Source: AC-56 sp963798705
Lineage (GTDB): Bacteria; Actinomycetota; Thermoleophilia; Solirubrobacterales; 70-9
NCBI GenBank assembly: GCA_963798705.1
Contig: CAWCTW010000005.1
Span: forward strand, 992,001-1,056,000
Length of the DNA: 64,000 bases
Direction of reading: 5' to 3'
This document shows positions 35,847 through 43,193 of the stretch, in pieces. A model generated the notes under the pieces. That model saw only the letters and a program-made list of their open reading frames with translations. It was not told the DNA's origin and made no database searches. Numbering within the stretch: the stretch's first letter is position 1; every line of letters begins with the position of its first letter. Position numbers and translations under genes: made by a program.

Positions 35847-37826
35847 ATGCTCCTCGGGGTGGACGTCGGCGGAACCTTCACCGACGCGGTGGTCTTCGAC
35901 GGCGCCGAGCTCCATACCGCCAAAGCCCCGTCGACCCCCGACGAGCCCTCCCGCGGAGTGCTTGCCGCCGTGGAGGCTGTTCTGGACGAGGTGGAGGCCG
36001 AGGCGGGCGACGTCGAGCTGTTTGCGCACGGCATGACCGTCGGAACGAACGCGCTGCTCACCGAGAGCGGTGCCCAAACCGCGCTGGTGGCCACCGAGGG
36101 CTTCACCGACGTCCTCGACCTCGCGCGTCAGAACCGGCCCGACCTCTACCGGCTGTGTGCGCCGAAGCCGGCCGCGCTCGTTCCGCCCGAGCGGCGCTTC
36201 GGCGCCCCGGAGCGCACCGGTCCGGACGGCGAGCTGGATCCGCTCGAGGACGCGGACGTCGAGCGCATCATCGCCGAGGTTCGCGACTCAGGCACGGAGT
36301 CGGTGGCGGTCTGCCTGCTCTTCTCCTACCTCGACCCCGGTCACGAGCAGGCGCTCGCCGGCGGGCTTCGAGCGCAACTGCCTGACGTCCACGTCTCGGC
36401 GTCCCACGAGGTGCTGCCGCAGTTCCGGGAGTACGAACGCGCCTCCACCACCGTCATCGACGCCTACCTCTCCCCCCTGCTGGGTCGCTATCTGAAGCGT
36501 CTCGCCGAGTCAGGCGGTGAGGTCGGCCTGCCCGAGCCGCTGATCATGAAATCCTCGGGAGGAGTCGCCCCCGCCGCCGAGGCCGCGAGCGCCGGAGCCT
36601 GGAGCGTGCTTTCGGGGCCTGCGGGCGGCGCCGTCGGCGCGGCCCTCGTCGCGAGCCTCTCCGGCGGTGGAGACGCCGTCGGCATCGACATGGGCGGCAC
36701 GTCCTGCGACGTGTGCCTCGTCGAGGGCGGGCGCGTTCGGCGGACCGACTCGCGCGAGATCGCGGGGCGCGTGATCCAGCTGCCCATGGTCGACGTCCAC
36801 ACCGTCGGCGCGGGCGGGGGCTCCATCGGCTGGCGCGATCACGGCGGGGCCCTGAGGGTCGGGCCCCGTTCCGCGGGCGCCGAGCCAGGGCCGGCCTGCT
36901 ACCGACGGGGTGGTTCGGAGCCGACGGTGACCGACGCCAACCTGATGCTGGGCTACCTGGACACGTCCTCGACGCTCGCCGGCGGCGTGGAGCTCGGCAT
37001 GGACGCCGCCGAGGCGGCGGTCGCGGGCCTCGGCGAGCAGCTCGGGCTCGATGCGGTGGATACCGCCGAGGGCATCGTCCGCGTCGCCAATCAGGAGATG
37101 GTGCGGGCGTTGCGGGTCGTGACGGTCGACCGCGGCATCGACCCTCGGGACTTCGCGCTGATGCCGTTCGGCGGTGCCGGCCCGATGCACGCGGTGGCGC
37201 TGGCGGAGGAGCTGGGCATGAGCAGGATCATCTGTCCACGCGCGAGCGGCGTCCTCTCCGCCTTGGGGCTGATCGCCTCGGAGCGGCGGCGTGACACGGC
37301 GCGCACCGTCATGCTCTCGGGGGACGAGCTCACGAGCGAGCGGATCGCGGCCGAGGTCGCGGCGCTTCGCGACTCGCTCGCGACCGGGCTCGAGGACGCG
37401 AGCGTGGAGGTGGTTTACGGGCTTCGGTACGCCGGGCAGTCGTTCGAGCTGCCCGTCGCCGGCTCGGAGCGACCGGATCCAGCCGAGCTCGGTGAGCGCT
37501 TCGCCGACGAGCACGAGCGCCGCTACGGCTATCGCGACCCCGAATCCCCGGTGGAGCTCGTCAACGTCCGCGTGGCGCTGACGGTGCCCGGCCCATCGCC
37601 CCAGCCGAAGGCAGCCGCCGCAGGCGGCCTGAGCCGCAGGGCCCGGCGGGCTCGGTTCGGCGGAGAGTGGCTGGAGGCGACGGTGCTGCGTGGCGAGCCC
37701 CGGTCCGGAGCCGAGGAGGAGGGTCCGTGCATCTTCGAGCTCCCCGAGGCGACGCTGGTCATGCCCCCCGGCTGGCGGGCGAAGGTGGACGCGCACGGCA
37801 CGATCGCGGCGGAGCGCACACCATGA
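35847..37826 (+). CDS. Hydantoinase/5-oxoprolinase A subunit (HyuA family)
   Basis: A 659-residue ATP-dependent amidohydrolase subunit. N-terminal actin-like ATPase motif LLGVDVGGTFTDAVVFDG, then HGMTVGTNALLTE, FTDVLDLARQNRPDLY, EYERASTTVIDAYLSP, SGPAGGAVGAALVA, GIDMGGTSCDV, DVHTVGAGGGSIGW and MPFGGAGPMHAVALAEELGM. Members hydrolyse hydantoins, 5-oxoproline or carboxylate acetone; the substrate is not clear here. Its ATGA overlaps the start of the B subunit gene, so the two are coupled. Confidence 0.93.
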   Translation: MLLGVDVGGTFTDAVVFDGAELHTAKAPSTPDEPSRGVLAAVEAVLDEVEAEAGDVELFAHGMTVGTNALLTESGAQTALVATEGFTDVLDLARQNRPDLYRLCAPKPAALVPPERRFGAPERTGPDGELDPLEDADVERIIAEVRDSGTESVAVCLLFSYLDPGHEQALAGGLRAQLPDVHVSASHEVLPQFREYERASTTVIDAYLSPLLGRYLKRLAESGGEVGLPEPLIMKSSGGVAPAAEAASAGAWSVLSGPAGGAVGAALVASLSGGGDAVGIDMGGTSCDVCLVEGGRVRRTDSREIAGRVIQLPMVDVHTVGAGGGSIGWRDHGGALRVGPRSAGAEPGPACYRRGGSEPTVTDANLMLGYLDTSSTLAGGVELGMDAAEAAVAGLGEQLGLDAVDTAEGIVRVANQEMVRALRVVTVDRGIDPRDFALMPFGGAGPMHAVALAEELGMSRIICPRASGVLSALGLIASERRRDTARTVMLSGDELTSERIAAEVAALRDSLATGLEDASVEVVYGLRYAGQSFELPVAGSERPDPAELGERFADEHERRYGYRDPESPVELVNVRVALTVPGPSPQPKAAAAGGLSRRARRARFGGEWLEATVLRGEPRSGAEEEGPCIFELPEATLVMPPGWRAKVDAHGTIAAERTP

Positions 37827-39384
37827 ACGGCCGGTCGCCCGAGAGCGGCGGGCTGGATCCGGTCACGCTGCAGGTGCTGGTCGGCGCCCTGCGGGCGGCC
37901 TGCGACGAGATGGGCGCCGTGCTGATCCGCTCCGCGCATTCGGCCAACATCAAGGAGCGCCACGACTGCTCCACGGCGCTCTTCGATGCAGCCGGTGAGC
38001 TCGTGATGCAGGCCGAGCACATCCCGGTCCACCTCGGGTCGATGCCGGACGCTGTAGCCGCCGTCCTGGACGAGGAGCACCGCCCAGGCGCAGCGTGGAT
38101 CCTCAACGACCCCTACCGGGGCGGGACCCACCTGCCGGACATCACGCTGATCTCGCCGATCTTCGCGCCGGGCAAGGGCGGGGACGTCCCCGGGCGGCCA
38201 ATCGGCTTCGCCGCCAGCCGCGCCCATCACGCCGACATCGGGGGACCGACACCCGGCGGGATGCCGGCCGGCTCCAGGCGGCTCGAGGACGAGGGGGTGG
38301 TGATCCCGCCCACCCGGGCCACCGACGAGGTGCTTCGAGGAGCTGGCCCACGACATGCGGAATCCTCCCCAGCGCCTGGCCGACCTGCGGGCGCAACGGG
38401 CCGCCAACCTCACGGGAGAGCGGCGGCTGCTGGAGCTTGGAGAGCGGGACGGGCTGGACGCCCTGCGGGCCGGGATGGCGGAGATCCTCGACTACGCCGA
38501 GCGCCGGACGCGCGCCAAGCTCACCGAGCTGGCCGACGGGACCTACGAGGCCGAGGACGTACTGGAGGACGACGCCGACGGGCACGAGCGAGACGTCCGG
38601 CTCCGTGTCGCTGCAAGCATCGACGGCGATCGGCTGACGCTCGACTTCACCGGCTGCGAGGCTCAGCTCGACGGCAACCTCAACTGCCCGCTCTCGGTGA
38701 CCAAGTCGGCCGCCTTCTTCGCGGTGCGGGCGCTGACCGATCCCGATGCGCCACCGTCCGCGGGCGCGTTCCGGCCGATCGAGGTGGTCGCCCCGGAGGG
38801 ATGCGTCCTGAACGCCAGGTTCCCTGCGGCCGTCGTCGCTGGAAACGTCGAGACCTCGAGCCGCGTCGCGGACCTGGTGCTTGCGGCTGCTGGGCGGAGC
38901 GACCGCCGCCCCGGCCCAGGGACAGGGGACGATGAACAACCTCACCTTTGCGGGCAAGGGGTTTACCTATTACGAGACGCTGGGCGGCGGCCAGGGCGCC
39001 TGCCCCGGTGCCGACGGGCCGGACGCCATCCATGTCGCGATGTCGAACACCCTGAACACGCCGACCGAGGCCCTCGAGACGGAGTTCCCGGTACGGGTAC
39101 GCGAACACAGCGTGCGGCGCGGCAGCGGCGGCGCGGGTGAGCATCGCGGCGGCGACGGGCTGGTCCGCGAGCTGGAGGCGCTGGCGCAGCTCGACTTCCA
39201 GCTGATCACCGAACGACGCGCCCACGCTCCGCGCGGTCGCGAAGGGGGCGTCGACGGACTCCCCGGCCGCAACCTCTTGAACGGGGAGACGCTGCCTTCC
39301 AAGGCGGCCGGGACGCTGCGCACGGGAGACCGCCTGCGAATCGAGACGCCGGGCGGCGCCGGATACGGATCGCCACCCGGCTAG
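37823..39384 (+). pseudogene. Hydantoinase/5-oxoprolinase B subunit (HyuB family) with two +1 frameshifts
   Basis: Full-length HyuB homology is split over three frames. Part one (37823 to about 38333): DPVTLQVLVGALRAACDEMG, SANIKERHDCSTALFD, NDPYRGGTHLPDIT, SRAHHADIGGPTPGGMP. Part two (to about 38882): MRNPPQRLADLRAQRAAN, LNCPLSVTKSAAFFAVRAL, AGNVETSSRVADLVL. Part three: QGTMNNLTFAGKGFTYYETL, SNTLNTPTEALE and the C-terminus. Both shifts look like one extra T after GGTGCT, near 38334 and 38884. Without them the protein would be about 520 residues. Pseudogene or consensus error. Confidence 0.8.
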
Positions 39385-39388
39385 GCCA

Positions 39389-39649
39389 TCAATCGTCGCC
39401 GGCGCGCCACCCTCGGAACGCCTCCAGGAGCTCTCGCTCAGCCTCGGGCGAGACCGTCTCGGCGGGAATGTGCCCGAGCGCGACGACCGTCTCCCTCATC
39501 TGCTCGATGTAGAGGAGGCAATCCGGGCACACCGCTACATGGGCCTCGAAGCGCCGTCGGGAGGAATCGTCGAGCCGTTCCTCCAGGTAATCGGTGACGA
39601 CCTCCACCATCTCCTGGCAGGTGAGCATTCGGTTCTCGCGCCGGTTCAT
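39389..39649 (-). CDS. Zinc-finger anti-sigma factor
   Basis: An 86-residue protein with MLTCQEMVEVVTDYLEERLD at the N-terminus and the zinc-binding HxxxCxxC motif HVAVCPDC, as in cytoplasmic zf-HC2 anti-sigma factors such as RsrA-type proteins. It has no membrane helix. The ATG overlaps the stop of the ECF sigma gene (ATGA), so it most likely inhibits that sigma factor. An in-frame ATG seven codons later is an alternative start. Convergent with the HyuB gene, 4 bp apart. Confidence 0.9.
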   Translation of the reverse strand: MNRRENRMLTCQEMVEVVTDYLEERLDDSSRRRFEAHVAVCPDCLLYIEQMRETVVALGHIPAETVSPEAERELLEAFRGWRAGDD

Positions 39650-40203
39650 GAGCTGGTTTCCTCTGCTCGCGGATGCAGGTGCTCCTCGAGCGCCGCGCGC
39701 ACCTTCGAGCGCGCGCGGTGAAGGAGCACTCGTTGATTGGTCTCGCTGAGGCTCAGGGCGTTGCAGACCTCATCGGCATCCCAGCCACTCAGGTCCCGCA
39801 GGGTGATCACCTCGCGCTGGCGCGGCGGGAGGTCCCTGATGGCGCGCAGCATGACGTCGCGGGTCTCGGCGGCCTCGAGTATCTGATCGGGCTCCTCCCA
39901 GGCGGCGGGAGGACTGGCCCACCACCCCGGGCGCTCGCCGCGGCGGCCCTGGAAGCGGTCCGGGTCGAGCGCGGGGCCGCCTCCCTCCTCGTAGCGGCGG
40001 CGCAGGAGGGCGAACGGGACGATGCGACCCTCGCGCTTGCCGCGGGTGCGCGCCTGGTTGAGGGCGATGCTCGCGAGCCAGGTCCGCAGCGAGGAGCGAC
40101 CCTCGAACCGGTCGAGCCCGTTCAGCGCCGCAAGCCAGGTGTCCTGAACGACCTCCTCGGCGATGGCGCGACTGGGCACGTGCATCATCACGAGCCGCAT
40201 CAA
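39646..40203 (-). CDS. ECF sigma factor, N-terminus lacks an in-frame start codon
   Basis: Region 2 is SRAIAEEVVQDTWLAALNGL, FEGRSSLRTWLASIALNQAR, and region 4 is IRDLPPRQREVITLRDLSGW, SETNQRVLLHRARSKVRAAL, with a longer linker than usual. From the TTG at 40203 it encodes 185 residues. Sigma homology continues upstream in frame to about 40290 (DTELLESLRQGDEEAFRALV), but no ATG, GTG or TTG precedes it before a stop at 40357. So the 5' end is either frameshifted, uses a rare start, or the gene is truncated. It is coupled to the anti-sigma gene. Confidence 0.85.
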   Translation of the reverse strand: MMRLVMMHVPSRAIAEEVVQDTWLAALNGLDRFEGRSSLRTWLASIALNQARTRGKREGRIVPFALLRRRYEEGGGPALDPDRFQGRRGERPGWWASPPAAWEEPDQILEAAETRDVMLRAIRDLPPRQREVITLRDLSGWDADEVCNALSLSETNQRVLLHRARSKVRAALEEHLHPRAEETSS

Positions 40204-40395
40204 GAAAGGGCCGTGCTCGCTTACCAGCGCCCGAAACGCCTCCTCGTCGCCCTGCCTGAGGCTCTCGAGGAGCTCGGTATCGGGCGTGGCGCGCCGTCCC
40301 CGATGGACGGCCCTCGCCGCGAGACGCTCGGCTTTCCCGCATCGCGGGCGATTCTCTCACGCCCCCCAAGGCCGCCTCCTGCGTAGGCTGGGGGC

Positions 40396-41199
40396 ATGGC
40401 CGAGCGGGTCGAGCTCGAGGACGTGACCCTCGCCTACGAAGAGCGGACCAGGCACGGGGATGGGCCCACGATGGTGTTCGTGCACGGGCTCGGCGGGTCC
40501 ATCCGCTCCTGGTGGGCGCAGCTGGGCGCCTGCGAGGAACGCGGGCAGCCGGCGCTGGCGTACGACCAGCGCGGCGCCGGACTCAGCTCGAAGCCGCCCG
40601 GGCCCTACTCGGTCGAGCTGTGGGCACAGGACCTCGTAGGGGTTCTGGAGGCGCTCGACGTCGAGCGGCCGGTCCTCGTCGGCCACTCGGTCGGCTGCAT
40701 GGTCGCCCAGCACGCGTGCGTGACCCTGGGAAACCGAATCGCGGGCCTGGTGACGATCGGAGGCGCGCTTCGCTGGCGGGACGAGGCCGCGCCCGTGTTC
40801 GAGGAGCGGGTGCGCCTGGCGCGGGCGGGCCGACTGGACCAGATCGCCGCGACGGTCGTCGGTACGGGCCTCAGCGAATCCCGCCGAGCCAGCGATCCGG
40901 TGCTCACAGGCCTGTTTCTCGACCACATCGCCTCGAACGATCCCCATTCCTACGCGGATTCCTCCGCCGCGACCGCGGCGGCGCGGATGGCGGACCCGGA
41001 GCGCGTCGTCTGTCCCGCGCTTGCGTGCTGCGGGGAGCACGATCCGGTCACGCCACCCAGCTTCGCGGCGGCGATCGCCGACGCGATCCCCGACGCACGG
41101 ACGGCCGTCGTGCCCGGGGCAGCTCACTGGTGCCATCTGGAGGCGCCGGACGCCGTGAACGAGATCCTGCTCGCATTCGTCCAGGAAATCGCAACATAA
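40396..41199 (+). CDS. Alpha/beta hydrolase
   Basis: A 267-residue cytoplasmic hydrolase: oxyanion segment MVFVHGLGGSIRSWWAQL, YDQRGAGLSSKPPGPYS, nucleophile elbow VLVGHSVGCMVAQ, acid CCGEHDPVTPP and His in PGAAHWCHLEAP. This is the common 3-oxoadipate enol-lactonase-like topology, but no catabolic genes surround it, so the substrate stays open. It is divergent from the ECF sigma gene. Confidence 0.9.
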   Translation: MAERVELEDVTLAYEERTRHGDGPTMVFVHGLGGSIRSWWAQLGACEERGQPALAYDQRGAGLSSKPPGPYSVELWAQDLVGVLEALDVERPVLVGHSVGCMVAQHACVTLGNRIAGLVTIGGALRWRDEAAPVFEERVRLARAGRLDQIAATVVGTGLSESRRASDPVLTGLFLDHIASNDPHSYADSSAATAAARMADPERVVCPALACCGEHDPVTPPSFAAAIADAIPDARTAVVPGAAHWCHLEAPDAVNEILLAFVQEIAT

Positions 41200-41208
41200 G
41201 CCACAAAT

Positions 41209-41237
41209 TTGGAGATTCGGGGCCGCTCCTCTAGAAT
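41209..41237 (+). promoter_or_regulatory. Promoter for the DUF1802 gene
   Basis: TTGGAG (41209-41214) and TAGAAT (41232-41237) are separated by exactly 17 bp, a strong match to a housekeeping sigma-A promoter. Transcription would start near 41244, leaving an about 80-nt leader before the ATG at 41326. Confidence 0.6.
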
Positions 41238-41325
41238 GGCCCGCCTTAGCCGGTCAGCCAGTCCACCTCAGGTGGCCCCGGCGGCACGCAAAGCTCGCTT
41301 TACGACGATCCGAACGACTTAAGCA

Positions 41326-41955
41326 ATGCCTATTGCCTTCAAAGAGTGGGCCGTGACTACCCGCGCCCTTGCAGAGGGTGAGCAGCTCGTGACCCTCCGC
41401 AAAGGCGGGATCCGCGAGGAGAACAAGCACTTCGAGGTCGAGTACGACCGGTTCTTCCTCTATCCCACCTTCGACCACCAGCGCAACGACCTGGTGCGCG
41501 AGTCGCACCACCCGGAGCTTCGCCGAGCGCTCGAGGAGGGCGTGTGGCCCGACGAGGAGCCGCCCCCCCGCGCCCTGCTTCAGGACGGCGGCATCGCCCA
41601 GCCGGACCGAGTGCGGATCCGGTCGTGGGCGGAGGTCGCCGACCACTTCGAGACGAGCGACCCGCGCATCGTCGACAGCCTGTCCCCCTTCCACGTCTGG
41701 ACCCAGGACTACGCCCACAAGCGGCTGCGGTGGAAGCGGCGCCACCCCATCCACGTTCTGCTCCTGCGGGTCCACAGGATCCCGCGCCCGGTGACCGTCC
41801 GCGTCCGTGACGAGTACCACGGCTGCCGCTCCTGGGTGGAGATCGACCGCGACCTCCCCTTCGAGGGCACCCCGGTCATGGCCGACCAGGAATTCGATCG
41901 CGCCGCGGCGGAGATCCGCAACATCTGCAGCGAAGCCGAGCCGGTTCCGGCTTAA
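41326..41955 (+). CDS. DUF1802 family protein
   Basis: A 209-residue protein matching the DUF1802 pattern: AFKEWAVTTRALAEGEQLVT, LRKGGIREENKHFEVEYDRF, FLYPTFDHQRNDLV, and then a Trp/Pro-rich region SPFHVWTQDYAHKRLRWKRR and HPIHVLLLRVHRIPRPVTV. Family function is unknown. It has its own promoter and a long leader. Cytoplasmic, no membrane segments. Confidence 0.85.
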   Translation: MPIAFKEWAVTTRALAEGEQLVTLRKGGIREENKHFEVEYDRFFLYPTFDHQRNDLVRESHHPELRRALEEGVWPDEEPPPRALLQDGGIAQPDRVRIRSWAEVADHFETSDPRIVDSLSPFHVWTQDYAHKRLRWKRRHPIHVLLLRVHRIPRPVTVRVRDEYHGCRSWVEIDRDLPFEGTPVMADQEFDRAAAEIRNICSEAEPVPA

Positions 41956-42112
41956 TCGGCAACAGGCGCGCTCCAAGCGCTCGCCGCACGCGTCGGGCGC
42001 CTGAGCGACCGCGCCGGAATCAAGGGCCGCGATCCGATGCCCGCCTCCGGCCACTACTGCGAATAGGGCCGGGACCGCAGCCCAGGCGCCGGGCCCCTGT
42101 AATGCTGGCCGC

Positions 42113-43048
42113 GTGATCGAGCGGGTCCAAGCAGCGCGCCGCGCGCTCGTCCTCGGTATCGGGGGCGGCGGCGACGTCGTCGGCGCGCTCGCGGCGGCTC
42201 GGTTGTGCGAGTCGCTCGGGACACCGTTCGCGATCGGAGGGGTCGCCTGGGAGCGCTTCGCCGTCGATCCCACGCCGGGCCCCCGGCCCCTCGACGACGT
42301 CCGCGGTGGCGAGAGGATGGGTGATCACGCGGTCCTCGCGGTCCCGGAGACGGCGACGGTCGACGGGATCGCCTTCGCCGAGTCCGGCGTCGCCGCGCAC
42401 CTGGCGACGCACGCGGTGCTGGTCGACGTGACCGGTGGGGTCGCCGGGGCGTCCGAGGGCATCAGCGCGGCGATGGAGCGACTCGATTGCGACCTGCTAC
42501 TCGGCGTGGACGTGGGCGGCGACGTGCTGGGGCGGGGTGACGAGGACGGACTCGCCAGCCCGCTCTGCGACGCGGTCATGCTCGCCGCGATGCTGCAGGT
42601 GGGGGGCGACGCCGAGCCCCTCCTGGCCGTGCTTGGCGCGGGCTGCGACGGCGAGCTCACGCCGGCGCAGGTTTTCGAGCGGGTCGCGGCCCTTGGCCGA
42701 GCTGGGGCATGGGTCGGTACCTGGGGCGTCTCGCCCGGGCTCGCCGCAGAGCTCGAGCGCGCGGCGGAGCACGTCCCCACCGAGGCGAGCCTTCAGGTCG
42801 CGCGCTGCGCGCGCGGAGCCACCGGCAACGTGCCGATCCGCGGCGGCCGCAGGCAGGTGGAGCTGGGCCCAGCGGGCGCGCTCATGTTCGCCTTCGATGC
42901 TGCCGCGGCCGCCTCGGAGCTGCCGCTTACCGGCGCCGTGACCGGCAGCGCGAGCATCGAGGAGGCACGCGCCGCTCTGGCCTCCCTCGGAGTGCGGACC
43001 GAGCTCGACTACGAGCGCGACCGCGCGACCGAGCCACGAAGCGCCTAA
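42113..43048 (+). CDS. DUF1152 family protein
   Basis: A 311-residue protein with a nucleotide-binding-like start ALVLGIGGGGDVVGALAAAR, followed by GTPFAIGGVAWERFAVDP, DLLLGVDVGGDVLGRGDEDG and LAVLGAGCDGELTPAQVFER, all consistent with DUF1152 (an uncharacterised family with Rossmann-like glycine-rich start). GTG start. It is not obviously in an operon. No function can be assigned. Confidence 0.8.
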   Translation: MIERVQAARRALVLGIGGGGDVVGALAAARLCESLGTPFAIGGVAWERFAVDPTPGPRPLDDVRGGERMGDHAVLAVPETATVDGIAFAESGVAAHLATHAVLVDVTGGVAGASEGISAAMERLDCDLLLGVDVGGDVLGRGDEDGLASPLCDAVMLAAMLQVGGDAEPLLAVLGAGCDGELTPAQVFERVAALGRAGAWVGTWGVSPGLAAELERAAEHVPTEASLQVARCARGATGNVPIRGGRRQVELGPAGALMFAFDAAAAASELPLTGAVTGSASIEEARAALASLGVRTELDYERDRATEPRSA

Positions 43049-43154
43049 CTGGCCGTCCACCGCCGTCACCGGCCCAGATGCCAACCATCGCTGGGTGGGT
43101 GGAGCGATGCGCTGAAACTGGTAGGTCGACGGGCCGAGCGGGCCAGTGAGAACC

Positions 43155-43193
43155 GGCGCATCGTCGTGCGCCGATGGCTACATTCGCCACCAA
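43155..43193 (+). promoter_or_regulatory. Inverted repeat and -10 element for the acylase gene
   Basis: CGGCGCA-TCGTCG-TGCGCCG is a perfect seven-base inverted repeat (43154-43173). TACATT at 43179-43184 is only eight bases before the ATG at 43193, which suggests a leaderless transcript starting at or next to the start codon. No ribosome-binding site precedes the ATG. Confidence 0.4.
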
